From assembly GCA_900319595.1 (NCBI GenBank), contig ONOZ01000204.1, positions 1 through 7,207 of the forward strand: a stretch of DNA of 7,207 bases, read 5' to 3'. Every line of letters begins with the position of its first letter. Position 1 is the first letter of the stretch. The position numbers and the translations under genes were made by a program. The stretch comes from an uncultured Bacteroidales bacterium. Its GTDB lineage: Bacteria; Bacteroidota; Bacteroidia; Bacteroidales; P3. The notes beneath the pieces were generated by a model, which saw only the letters and a list, made by a program, of their open reading frames with translations, ran no database searches and had not been told where the DNA came from. Shown here one piece after another: positions 1 to 7,105 of the stretch.

Positions 1-3000
1 AATGGAACTTTCGCAAAAGGCTTTAATCCTAAATTTTGAGATTGATATTGATAATTCAACATCAAACGACTCTGTGTTTGTCTATTATACTGAATATCAA
101 TAGACCTCCGAAATATTTTTGAATAAGAATAAGATAACGTAAAGTTTTCTACATCAAAGAAATGTCTTTTGAGCGAAGTACCCATACGTTCCTTTCGCAA
201 GTTCATTAAAGAAAAATTAGTTATTGTAGTATAGTCTTGTACCATATGCCTTAAAGAGTCCCTTTCGTGTTCAGTACGATACGACAATAAGTCATTTTTC
301 AATAAAACATCTGGGTCTAATGGATTGTAACGAGGATTGCTTACAGTCTTAGAGTAATCAAAATGGAAAGGAATACGCAATCCAAAATTATCAGGGAAAA
401 ACTTACCTAATTCTAAGTTCGTAGCAATATCAAAAGTTCCTATATTGTCTTGTGATATCGTGGAGATTTTTTGTTCTATAGTTCCAAAACCTGCACTACG
501 ATAAGAGCCACTCATTGCCAAATCTCCTAAGTCTGCAAGATTCACTCGCATAGAACCTCTTGCTGCCCACCCAGCCTTCTTATTAAAGTCCGTCAATCTC
601 AACTCATTTACCCATACTTCAACACTTTTTGGCATCATATCGTCGTCATCATTAAGGGATTGTTTCTTCGGATTGCGAATACCAATCATAAAGACCTTAA
701 CATCTGCAATATTAGGATTGCCGAGTACAGTAATTTTTCTGTCACCCTTGTATTCAGTGTACAAAGTTGTATTAGAATAATCTCTATTTCCGGAACGTAC
801 AAGTACATTTCTTCTTTCTTTGACTTTTACGATGGAATCCAAATCAATATCAATCTCATTTTCATTAGGCCAAATTATTTCTCTATCCAAAGCTGATGAA
901 TACCAAGGTGTAAGTTTTATTGGTATTTCATATTCATAGTAATTTGAAATAAAATCCGCCCCCAAACGAATAAATACCGAAACATCCCCGTCTTTATCGT
1001 CGTCAAACTCATTTATCTTTTCACCATGTATAAACAATTTCATTTTTTTGTATTGACGCATATCATAATCCATTGTTTTATATACAGCTCTAGCATCTCC
1101 ATCTCCAAGATTTGTAACCTTCAAACTCATGGCCTGCTCGTTTTGTTGAGTAGCAGAGGTTGTGGAGTACATCAATTCCCTATCAATTCCTGGAGGTAAA
1201 TTATATGGTACTGGCAACTTTTTTCCATTTTCTTCAATATTGACTGTCCCAACCGTAAAGGTTGTATTTTCATCATGTGTAGAGGGATTATACGTTCCTA
1301 TTGTAAGCAAATTATCGTCATATTTTCGCCATTCGGCACTAACTAACTCCAATGTAGCAAAGCGTAAAATCACGGGTTCTGCAAAACCCCGAAGAAATGT
1401 TCGCATGAAGCGTATTGATTGATAACCATTAATTGTGCCGACTTTCCTACTTGGTTCTCTAATAGGAATTCTAAATAAATACCATTTGCAATCTGTTCTA
1501 TCTCCGTTAGAAAGCGATATATTTCTTGCAGTTTGAATATCTGTAATATAATTTTCGCCCACATTCATTCTATCTGGTCGCAAATTTATCTCATATTCAT
1601 AATAATTTTCTGCCTCGCTTAAAGTATTGTCTTGATTTATATCCTCCACATTAGGCAAAGATGAACTTTGAGTACTTTCCCCACTATTTGTTACAGCAGA
1701 ATTTCCCTCTGAATTATTAAATCTCTTATATCTATCATTGACTTTCGCATTCTCCTTATCATAATCTGCTGAACGAAAATAAGAATAATCATCTGCCGAA
1801 GGGTCTGAAAATATTTTGTTGTAGCCTTCACTATTTAGACCCGATTGAATTTTAGTTAGATACTCGGCAAAAAACGTTTGCTCATCTGTTGAATTTAATC
1901 CGTCATAACCAATATCTTGATATGGTCTTGAATCTCCTTCATTACTAAAAGCATTCACCACCGATTGTAGCGTTGGAACTCTTCCCCAAATGGTAGTATC
2001 TACATTAGCAATCGTTTCCGATGTTGGCAACCCATTTTCATAAGATTTTCGTCCATCACGTAAAATATCTTCGCTTATATCTCCAAGATTAAAATATAAC
2101 TTACCTCCTTCACTTTGTTCATTGTTTATGAAGGGATCCATCAACCAAAATTCTATATATTCTATGTTTGCAGCATCAAAATCAGTTGCGTCTATCTTAC
2201 GCATAATGCCACCCCAACGCGATTGGGGATTATTTAAATTACCATCTGCATCTAAACCCGCACTCCATATCGAATTTGTATCAAAATTATATGGCCCCCT
2301 TTCAGATGGATAGAACGCCAAATTCAAAGTCCTCAAGTCTGTACGCGAACCCTCCACAATATCTTTATTAGGATATATCTCACTTTGCCTAACTAATCTT
2401 GCGTATGGCTGAGAAATGTCGTCTTTACCTATGTTTGAAGGAGCTGCAGGAGTATAAAAATTATCATCTATTATATACCATGCAAGTTTTGCTCTATTGA
2501 ATCCATACGCTAAACCAGAATTTTTGAAAGTTTCAGGGAACATTGAATTAGGTTCATTAAAATCTTGAGGGGCAGATGCTAAAAACCAGGAATATGAAGA
2601 TTTTAAATCGTATGAGTGCTTGGAAGTTTCAAAATCATCTATGTATGCCACACCCGAGCGACCTATTGCTGAAGAATTACCTGGTAAAAAGGTCGCCATT
2701 TCTCCTTCCAATACAAGATTGCTTTGTGTTTTAGTGTCATAGAAAGGTAACCAATTTAATATCTTCGTAATAAATGGCAAAGAACGAGTCAAATGTAAAT
2801 CAAATCCTGCTAATGTATTATGTATTGGTTCTTCTCCATAATTGACTTTGTTTGTTAAAGGGCTTTCGTGCAAATTCATTATCGTTGCACCTATTGACAA
2901 TTCAGGAGATACAGTATAAGTTCCTCTAATTCCCAACATTCTTTTGGTAACCATAGAAAAGGTAGTATTACTTTCAGTAGAAACAGTTATCGGCGTACCC

Positions 3001-5126
3001 GATGATAAATACGCTGAGTTAATTATCCTAACTCTTCCCATCGCATAGTCCACTGTATAATCTACCCCTTCCTGTAATTTGATACCTCCTGCCATAACAG
3101 AAACACTTCCTTGTGGTACATTGACTGCTCCCAAAGAAATTTCACCTCCAGAAGAAGACGAACGATACCTTCCCTCCAAATAGAATTTGTCTTTCTGAGT
3201 ATATTGCATTGCTTGAGATTTGGTAAGTGTATATAGAGAATCAAAACAATATTTATCGGCAAGTTCATCGTCCTTTAAAATCTCTCGTAAATCCTTACCA
3301 AACGGCTCAACATATGGGAAATATACCAAACCTCGCGAAGAATTTATTGTACCAGCACCTATTTCTGCCCCGCTAACAAAATCAAATACTCCATCTGGAT
3401 ACATATTTTGTTGATTATCCATTCTATCCAAACCAAACACTTGTATCAATGGCACACCTTTTAAATCCCCCTCAGTAAAATAACCTGTCTGCACTCCCTC
3501 TTCATCTCCTAAATATAGAATATTAAGACGAAAATCCTCCTGTGCAACTTGTGATGAACCAATCCAATAAATATTTTTCATCATCAATTTCCACATCGGA
3601 TTTTTAGTATTTAAAGAAGAAGATTTCAGAAGTTTTACAACCAAAGTATTAGGGTCTGCTATTCCATCATCGCTAAACTCTCCAACTTGATATATTGTCG
3701 AATCACCAACTATTTGATATTGGAAAGCAACCGCAAGAACCTGGTCGTTACTGAGTGCTTGTGTCAAAGAAATAAAACCCAATTTTTCGTTAACTGTATA
3801 TTCGCTAGGATTCAAACGTCTTGCACTTTCAACCTTTTCAAAATTCTGTCCTGAAACAAAACCCATACCTTGAAGATAACTACTTGCCGAATTGATACTA
3901 CGTAACATATCTTTATTGACAGCCGTCAATAAATCATTGGAAAGATAGTTATCTGGAATATCACTACCATTCACATTAGTAATATATGGCATTGTTCCAA
4001 AAGGTTTATTTTCTCCTAAATCGGCAAATGCAATTACATTTCTATTATTATTAACTGCACTACCAACATTTGTTCTCCAAACCTCAACTTTCTTTATTAT
4101 TATATTACTATTAAGTACGGGAAAAGTAGTAAGTGCTTTATTATAATTATCATAAAAATATTGTGCAAGGAAGAAATGTTTATTTTCCTCATAATCATCT
4201 GCTTTAAAATTAAACTCTTGGGTTTGAGCACCATTTTGTACAGTTATTGTACTACTCTCACTTTTTTGCTGGGAAATGATTGCATCCAATAACAGATTTC
4301 CAAATTTAAATTTACCATGAATACCAAATAAATTCTGAACACCAGTTATCAATGTCGTTGGCAAAGGAAACGAAACATATCCTGCCTCTAATAATTGAAT
4401 TATATCATCTTCCTTGCCATCATATTTTAGTTTAAATAACTCCTTCTCGAAATCGAATGTTGCCCCGGTATTATAATTTAAATTGAAATTTATTGCCGTA
4501 CCAATTTGTGCTTGAACGTTTAGTTGAATATCTTCATCAAAATCAAAACTCGTTGTACTTCTTTGATTTTCACTTATTGCCATATTTTCGTTACGATTAT
4601 TTACTATGGCAAATTTCAGATCTAAAGACCCCGTTGGACGTATAGTTATATCCTGTCCTCCAAAAATTGTTTCAAACCATTCGCTATTTACTCTCATTGC
4701 AGGAATCAAAGAACTCAAAGACCCATCACCTTTTGACGAAGAGGTTGATGCTGCTACCGTTCCCGTCTTTGTCTTCCAATAAGAATCTATCATTTTGTCC
4801 ATATCATAGTTTTGATACTCCTCAAATGTCAAACTACGACTTTCCAATACCACATCTCCAACACGTTTTACCAATACATATTCGTTTTTATCAGCATCAT
4901 ACTCAACAGTTTCAGTTATATTGGACGGATTTTTTAAATACAACGGCGATTCTGTACTATCGCTCAATGGAAAATGCAGAGAATCTGGCGGACTTAATAC
5001 ATTATCGTATGTATTTGTGATATCTTTGTGCCAATACTCACAACCATTTCCAGCGAATGCTAAATTTACAATACCGAAAATGCAAAACAATAAAGTTAAT
5101 ATTATAGCAAATTTATTTTTTATCAT
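1..5126 (-). CDS. sprA: SprA, T9SS outer-membrane translocon barrel (3' end missing)
   Basis: SprA (Sov in Porphyromonas) is the giant single-chain outer-membrane beta-barrel through which type IX secretion cargo crosses; it is also needed for gliding in flavobacteria. Seen: an open minus frame of 1708 codons with no stop, running off the left edge. Family proteins are about 2400-2500 residues, so about 70% is present. Residues 1-25 form a signal peptide (K3/K5, hydrophobic core, AFA before G26), which supports the ATG at 5126. Family landmarks in order: FETIFGG (151-157) then DITIRPTGS; TFDFDEDIQLNV (about 188-199); DGVFDF (about 578-583); YIDDFE (828-833); DIGYDGLNSTDE (1071-1082); DINQDNTLSEAE (1162-1173); WVNELRL (1505-1511). 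The last part seen alternates polar and hydrophobic residues, as expected of barrel strands. No Shine-Dalgarno sequence precedes the start. It lies 9 bp behind ruvA and is probably cotranscribed with it. The identification is firm; the C-terminal third cannot be judged. Confidence 0.97.
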   Translation of the reverse strand, partial: MIKNKFAIILTLLFCIFGIVNLAFAGNGCEYWHKDITNTYDNVLSPPDSLHFPLSDSTESPLYLKNPSNITETVEYDADKNEYVLVKRVGDVVLESRSLTFEEYQNYDMDKMIDSYWKTKTGTVAASTSSSKGDGSLSSLIPAMRVNSEWFETIFGGQDITIRPTGSLDLKFAIVNNRNENMAISENQRSTTSFDFDEDIQLNVQAQIGTAINFNLNYNTGATFDFEKELFKLKYDGKEDDIIQLLEAGYVSFPLPTTLITGVQNLFGIHGKFKFGNLLLDAIISQQKSESSTITVQNGAQTQEFNFKADDYEENKHFFLAQYFYDNYNKALTTFPVLNSNIIIKKVEVWRTNVGSAVNNNRNVIAFADLGENKPFGTMPYITNVNGSDIPDNYLSNDLLTAVNKDMLRSINSASSYLQGMGFVSGQNFEKVESARRLNPSEYTVNEKLGFISLTQALSNDQVLAVAFQYQIVGDSTIYQVGEFSDDGIADPNTLVVKLLKSSSLNTKNPMWKLMMKNIYWIGSSQVAQEDFRLNILYLGDEEGVQTGYFTEGDLKGVPLIQVFGLDRMDNQQNMYPDGVFDFVSGAEIGAGTINSSRGLVYFPYVEPFGKDLREILKDDELADKYCFDSLYTLTKSQAMQYTQKDKFYLEGRYRSSSSGGEISLGAVNVPQGSVSVMAGGIKLQEGVDYTVDYAMGRVRIINSAYLSSGTPITVSTESNTTFSMVTKRMLGIRGTYTVSPELSIGATIMNLHESPLTNKVNYGEEPIHNTLAGFDLHLTRSLPFITKILNWLPFYDTKTQSNLVLEGEMATFLPGNSSAIGRSGVAYIDDFETSKHSYDLKSSYSWFLASAPQDFNEPNSMFPETFKNSGLAYGFNRAKLAWYIIDDNFYTPAAPSNIGKDDISQPYARLVRQSEIYPNKDIVEGSRTDLRTLNLAFYPSERGPYNFDTNSIWSAGLDADGNLNNPQSRWGGIMRKIDATDFDAANIEYIEFWLMDPFINNEQSEGGKLYFNLGDISEDILRDGRKSYENGLPTSETIANVDTTIWGRVPTLQSVVNAFSNEGDSRPYQDIGYDGLNSTDEQTFFAEYLTKIQSGLNSEGYNKIFSDPSADDYSYFRSADYDKENAKVNDRYKRFNNSEGNSAVTNSGESTQSSSLPNVEDINQDNTLSEAENYYEYEINLRPDRMNVGENYITDIQTARNISLSNGDRTDCKWYLFRIPIREPSRKVGTINGYQSIRFMRTFLRGFAEPVILRFATLELVSAEWRKYDDNLLTIGTYNPSTHDENTTFTVGTVNIEENGKKLPVPYNLPPGIDRELMYSTTSATQQNEQAMSLKVTNLGDGDARAVYKTMDYDMRQYKKMKLFIHGEKINEFDDDKDGDVSVFIRLGADFISNYYEYEIPIKLTPWYSSALDREIIWPNENEIDIDLDSIVKVKERRNVLVRSGNRDYSNTTLYTEYKGDRKITVLGNPNIADVKVFMIGIRNPKKQSLNDDDDMMPKSVEVWVNELRLTDFNKKAGWAARGSMRVNLADLGDLAMSGSYRSAGFGTIEQKISTISQDNIGTFDIATNLELGKFFPDNFGLRIPFHFDYSKTVSNPRYNPLDPDVLLKNDLLSYRTEHERDSLRHMVQDYTTITNFSLMNLRKERMGTSLKRHFFDVENFTLSYSYSKIFRRSIDIQYNRQTQSRLMLNYQYQSQNLGLKPFAKVP

Positions 5127-5135
5127 TATAAGTCA

Positions 5136-5726
5136 TTACATACGTCTTAAAGCCTCTCTCACAAGACTTTCTACATTTAAATTTTCGTTTTCTTTTAACA
5201 ATTTGTCTAATGTTTTCTCAATAATAACTTTATTAAAACCTAACGTTTGTAATGCTAATAACGCTTCTTGTCTGTTTTTATTGTTTGAAAGTGTGGAAAT
5301 TGATGTTGTTTGTTCAGAAAATTCCCATTTTTGCAATTTATCGTGCAAATCTATCACTACCCGCTGAGATGTTTTTGTACCAATACCTTTTATTTTACTT
5401 ATAGTATTACTATCTTCATTGATGATGGCTTTGACTAATTCGTCTGCACTAAGCGATGACAACATCATGCGGGCAGTATTCGCACCAATACCACTAACAG
5501 TTATCAATTGTCGAAATAACTCTCTTTCTTTGATGGTCGCAAAGCCAAAAAGAATCTGTGCATCCTCTCTAACAACAAAATGAGTATATATTTTGCCTTG
5601 TTTTTTATCCTTTATATGAGAATAGGATGTTAAAGAAATTTCCACAATATAACCAACACCATTACAATCCACTATTACATATGACGGAGTTATCTCTTCA
5701 AATTTACCTTCTAAAAATTCGTACAT
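5136..5726 (-). CDS. ruvA: Holliday junction branch-migration subunit RuvA
   Basis: RuvA binds four-way DNA junctions as a tetramer and loads the RuvB motor for branch migration, before RuvC resolution, in the cytoplasm. Seen: 196 residues from the chosen start, close to the usual ~200. Domain I (OB fold, about 1-62) opens MYEFLEGKFEEITP and has the NGVGY turn (22-26). Domain II has two helix-hairpin-helix motifs, VSGIGANTA (77-85) and IKGIGTKTSQR (112-122), the DNA backbone contacts. A polar linker (about 132-153) leads to domain III (EALLALQTLGF onward), the RuvB-binding module, ending LVREALRRM. The frame stays open for 27 more codons upstream to an ATG at 5807. I prefer 5726 because family members begin MYE/MIE at this point, a G-rich GGGGA lies just before it, and the -7 box at 5751-5758 would fall inside the longer form. 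sprA follows after 9 bp. ruvA next to sprA is a recurrent Bacteroidota arrangement, though no functional link is known. Confidence 0.97.
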   Translation of the reverse strand: MYEFLEGKFEEITPSYVIVDCNGVGYIVEISLTSYSHIKDKKQGKIYTHFVVREDAQILFGFATIKERELFRQLITVSGIGANTARMMLSSLSADELVKAIINEDSNTISKIKGIGTKTSQRVVIDLHDKLQKWEFSEQTTSISTLSNNKNRQEALLALQTLGFNKVIIEKTLDKLLKENENLNVESLVREALRRM

Positions 5727-5750
5727 ATTTTCCCCAAAGTTTTTATAGTG

Positions 5751-5758
5751 CAAAGATA
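5751..5758 (-). promoter_or_regulatory. Bacteroidota -7 promoter box for ruvA-sprA
   Basis: On the minus strand this reads TATCTTTG, a full match to the TAnnTTTG -7 consensus of Bacteroidota. It sits 24 bp before the ruvA start, so the leader would be about 15-20 nt. No TTG is present at the usual ~20 bp upstream spacing, so the -33 half is weak or absent. It is the best candidate for driving ruvA and sprA together. Confidence 0.55.
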
Positions 5759-5883
5759 ACATTTTTATTTCAATTACCTTTAGAAGTTTATATATTTTTT
5801 GCAACATGCCTCTTTTTCAGAGTTTCAGCATTGCCAAATAGTAATATTCCACTATTTTTCATGCATAATATATAAAAAATTCT

Positions 5884-5891
5884 TACCTTTG
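5884..5891 (+). promoter_or_regulatory. Bacteroidota -7 promoter box, rightward
   Basis: The plus strand reads TACCTTTG, a full match to TAnnTTTG. Twenty bases upstream is ATG (5861-5863) in place of the -33 TTG, after a T-run. The box points away from ruvA into a stretch with no convincing protein on that strand, which suggests a non-coding transcript starting near 5896-5898. Confidence 0.5.
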
Positions 5892-5896
5892 CGGGC

Positions 5897-5981
5897 TGAA
5901 ACTAATAAACAACGTTTGAGACGATACCGTATTCAACCCAAGGCACGAAAGACATTGGCAATATGCAAAAAAGGCCTTTTT
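5897..5981 (+). ncRNA. candidate small RNA of about 85-90 nt
   Basis: This stretch begins just after a -7 box and ends in a T-run (5977-5981). It is richer in G+C than the spacer on either side. Possible pairings: GGG (5893-5895) with CCC (5937-5939) plus TGAA (5897-5900) with TTCA (5932-5935), interrupted by one C-A mismatch; ACG-ATAC-CGT (5921-5930), a small hairpin inside that stem; CCAA (5938-5941) with TTGG (5955-5958); and AAGGC (5940-5944) with GCCTT (5974-5978) just before the T-run. The first stem begins a few bases before the expected start site, so either transcription begins near 5892 or only its inner half forms. The pairings partly compete. I do not recognise 6S, SRP, tmRNA or RNase P signatures. 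An open frame crosses it (5799-5990), but its ATG lies upstream of the promoter. The function is unknown; a cis-acting leader is unlikely because the next gene is on the opposite strand. Confidence 0.42.
5968..5981 (+). terminator. A-run/GGCC/T-run palindrome, possible bidirectional terminator
   Basis: A perfect 14-bp palindrome: five A, GGCC, five T (a sixth A precedes it). As RNA it can only form a weak A:U stem around a GGCC loop. On the plus strand AAGGC at 5940-5944 could instead pair with GCCTT at 5974-5978, giving a stem directly before the T-run, which would end the candidate small RNA. Read leftward it also gives a run of T, about 105 bp beyond the Xre gene stop, so it might end that operon as well. 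The terminator role is inferred. Confidence 0.35.
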
Positions 5982-6085
5982 ATCCTCTAATTAAAGATAA
6001 ATTAAACTTTTTTTCTTGTAGTTTTCATGCCTATACTATATTACAAATCAGAACTATGATAATTGGCTTTTTTCGATAAAATTTC
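5982..6085. other. AT-rich spacer, nothing recognised
   Basis: This sequence lies between the candidate small RNA and the stop of the Xre gene. It is AT-rich with short T-runs. The only plus-strand frame is a 38-codon ORF starting at 5963 inside the small-RNA candidate, with no Bacteroidota-like start context and an unremarkable composition. No strong GC hairpin followed by T-run terminates the Xre gene from the right. Confidence 0.5.
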
Positions 6086-6292
6086 TTAATTCCAATCTTT
6101 CTCTTCTAAAATGAATATATCCTCTACCCTTTTACCACAAATACTTGCTATCTTCAACAAAACCGTGCCACTTGGTGCATATTTACCTTTCTCAATGGCG
6201 TTGATAGTCGCTCTTGTTACACCAACCTTATCTGCTAACTCCTGCTGAGATACATTAAGTATTGCTCTCTCTACCCTTAAGTTATTCTTCAT
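6086..6292 (-). CDS. small Xre-family helix-turn-helix regulator
   Basis: A 68-residue DNA-binding protein that is almost entirely a single Cro/CI (Xre) domain, like the short YozG-type regulators. Seen: the opening MKNNLRVERAILNVSQQELA, then the helix-turn-helix at about 15-41. The first helix is SQQELADKVG, the turn is VT, and the recognition helix is RATINAIEKG, followed by the typical KYAPS wing-like turn and LLKIASICGKRVEDIF. There is no extra effector domain, so any signal must reach it through a partner or through its abundance. Its ATG overlaps the end of the upstream membrane-protein gene by 11 bp (shared ATGAAGAATAA), which implies translational coupling. Family knowledge: such short Xre proteins often sit directly after a small multi-helix membrane protein in Bacteroidota and Firmicutes and are thought to regulate their own operon. 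The target here is unknown. Confidence 0.9.
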   Translation of the reverse strand: MKNNLRVERAILNVSQQELADKVGVTRATINAIEKGKYAPSGTVLLKIASICGKRVEDIFILEEKDWN

Positions 6293-6782
6293 TGCTCGCC
6301 TCCTTTTTTAAACTATACATTTCAAAACGGAATTTACAGAAAAACAATACTAAAAACAAATCAACAACAAAACGTCTTACGAAAAGAAAACTCACTCCAT
6401 AACAGAAAAGATAAGCAAACAACAAAAGGACAAAACCTATCTTGATAGCCCAGACCAAACTCTGCTCTCTAATACGACAAGTTAATTCATCTTCAATTTT
6501 TTCTTTGGAAAATGCCACCAACATTGCACCAATAAGAAACAATGATGGCACAATAGTCCTAAAAATAGATGTTTCTGCCATAACAAACCAACATCTATCT
6601 ACTTGGTTAGCAGAATTAAACAATTTCATTGTCGCCAAATCATTATAAATTGCTGGCATTTTAAATTCTAAATTCATAACATCTTCACTAATTAAGCAAA
6701 GAAGGAATAAAATTACAGAAATACCTAAAGCAATACCTCCATAAACTTTTGATTTGTTTGGAAATAAATATGTTTTTTTCAT
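6282..6782 (-). CDS. four-helix inner-membrane protein paired with Xre regulator
   Basis: A 166-residue hydrophobic protein with four likely membrane segments: about 15-32, 75-92, 111-134 and 138-149. A loop of about 40 residues (33-74, acidic and polar) separates the first two segments. The second loop carries EKIEDELTCRIREQSLVWA (94-112), where the acidic cluster followed by IRxxSLxWA leading into helix three resembles uncharacterised Bacteroidota membrane proteins encoded beside small Xre regulators. The C-terminus is charged (SLKKEASNEE). There is no signal peptide, enzyme motif or metal-binding cluster. Helix count and context resemble the DUF2975-type membrane/YozG pairs, but I cannot assign it to that family by sequence. 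The start at 6782 is favoured by MKKT before the first helix, an A-rich leader and the -7 box 63 bp upstream. Sensing or membrane stress is a guess from the pairing; the function is unknown. Confidence 0.85.
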   Translation of the reverse strand: MKKTYLFPNKSKVYGGIALGISVILFLLCLISEDVMNLEFKMPAIYNDLATMKLFNSANQVDRCWFVMAETSIFRTIVPSLFLIGAMLVAFSKEKIEDELTCRIREQSLVWAIKIGFVLLLFAYLFCYGVSFLFVRRFVVDLFLVLFFCKFRFEMYSLKKEASNEE

Positions 6783-6789
6783 TTCTTTA

Positions 6790-6816
6790 TGCGGTTACCT
6801 TACACCACCGCAAGGT
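6790..6816 (-). promoter_or_regulatory. two alternative hairpins in the membrane-protein gene leader
   Basis: In a very AT-rich leader, 7 bases before the start codon, two inverted repeats interleave. Repeat one pairs TGCGGT with ACCGCA (plus positions 6790-6795 with 6807-6812; 6 bp, loop 11). Repeat two pairs ACCTT with AAGGT (6797-6801 with 6812-6816; 5 bp, loop 10). They are interleaved with too little linker for a pseudoknot, so only one can form at a time. Stem one would sit against the start codon and stem two would leave it freer. As DNA, the dyads could instead be an operator for the Xre protein. Confidence 0.45.
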
Positions 6817-6844
6817 TTTTAAGTTTAACTTCTATTTCATTTTG

Positions 6845-6852
6845 CAAAATTA
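6845..6852 (-). promoter_or_regulatory. Bacteroidota -7 promoter box for the membrane-protein/Xre pair
   Basis: On the minus strand this reads TAATTTTG, matching TAnnTTTG. It lies 63 bp before the start codon, which predicts a leader of about 55 nt containing the alternative hairpins. The -33 position reads TTT rather than TTG at a 20-bp spacing, so the upstream half is weak. Confidence 0.5.
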
Positions 6853-7105
6853 CAATAAGTTTTTTAATAGTAAAATATTTTTTACATTTTTTGTATTTTT
6901 TTTAACATTCAGTAAAATAAATATTACAAAAAAATTTTTAATATTAGCAAAAAAATAATGGATATTCTACCATTTATAGTCATACTTTCTGAATAGAAAT
7001 AAATAGAAATATGATTGCTAACTCGTTAATAAACTACTCTACAATAGAATACTAGCATTGATACTTCGTATAGGTAATTTGTAGCCTTTTAGATAAAAGT
7101 TATCG
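6853..7105. other. AT-rich intergenic spacer with short repeats
   Basis: No gene is supported here. The segment 6853-6958 is almost pure A/T runs. AATAGAAAT occurs twice in tandem (6992-7000 and 7002-7010). GTATAGG (7068-7074) is repeated inverted as CCTATAC (7113-7119), which lies inside the end of the partial gene to the right, so the transcript leaving that gene could fold here. No GC-rich hairpin with a T-run is visible. Confidence 0.5.

Noticed and set aside
660..5367. Plus-strand open frames of 60-150 codons opposite sprA and ruvA
   Set aside because: They lie antisense to strongly recognisable coding sequence, have no promoter or plausible product, and are shadows of the minus-strand genes.
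5727..5807. 27-codon N-terminal extension of ruvA to an ATG at 5807
   Set aside because: RuvA proteins begin at the MYEFLEGK segment, and the -7 box lies within the extension, so the transcript would start after the upstream ATG.
5799..5990. 63-codon plus-strand ORF rich in Arg and Lys near its end
   Set aside because: Its start lies about 85 bp upstream of the only promoter box on that strand and its first half overlaps the ruvA promoter. It more likely reflects the base composition of the candidate small RNA.
5963..6079. 38-codon plus-strand ORF starting inside the small-RNA candidate
   Set aside because: The start is buried at the end of the RNA candidate, before the presumed terminator, and the product has no recognisable features.
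6790..6816. H-type pseudoknot from the two interleaved stems
   Set aside because: The connecting linkers are 0 and 1 base long, too short to cross 5-bp stems, so alternative hairpins are the better reading.
6749..6958. 69-codon plus-strand ORF rich in Phe and Lys
   Set aside because: The composition simply reflects A/T runs of the spacer; it overlaps the start, leader and promoter of the minus-strand membrane-protein gene.
6992..7010. Tandem AATAGAAAT repeat as a possible CRISPR, iteron or attachment site
   Set aside because: Only two 9-base copies in AT-rich spacer, with no spacing pattern, no further copies and no associated genes.
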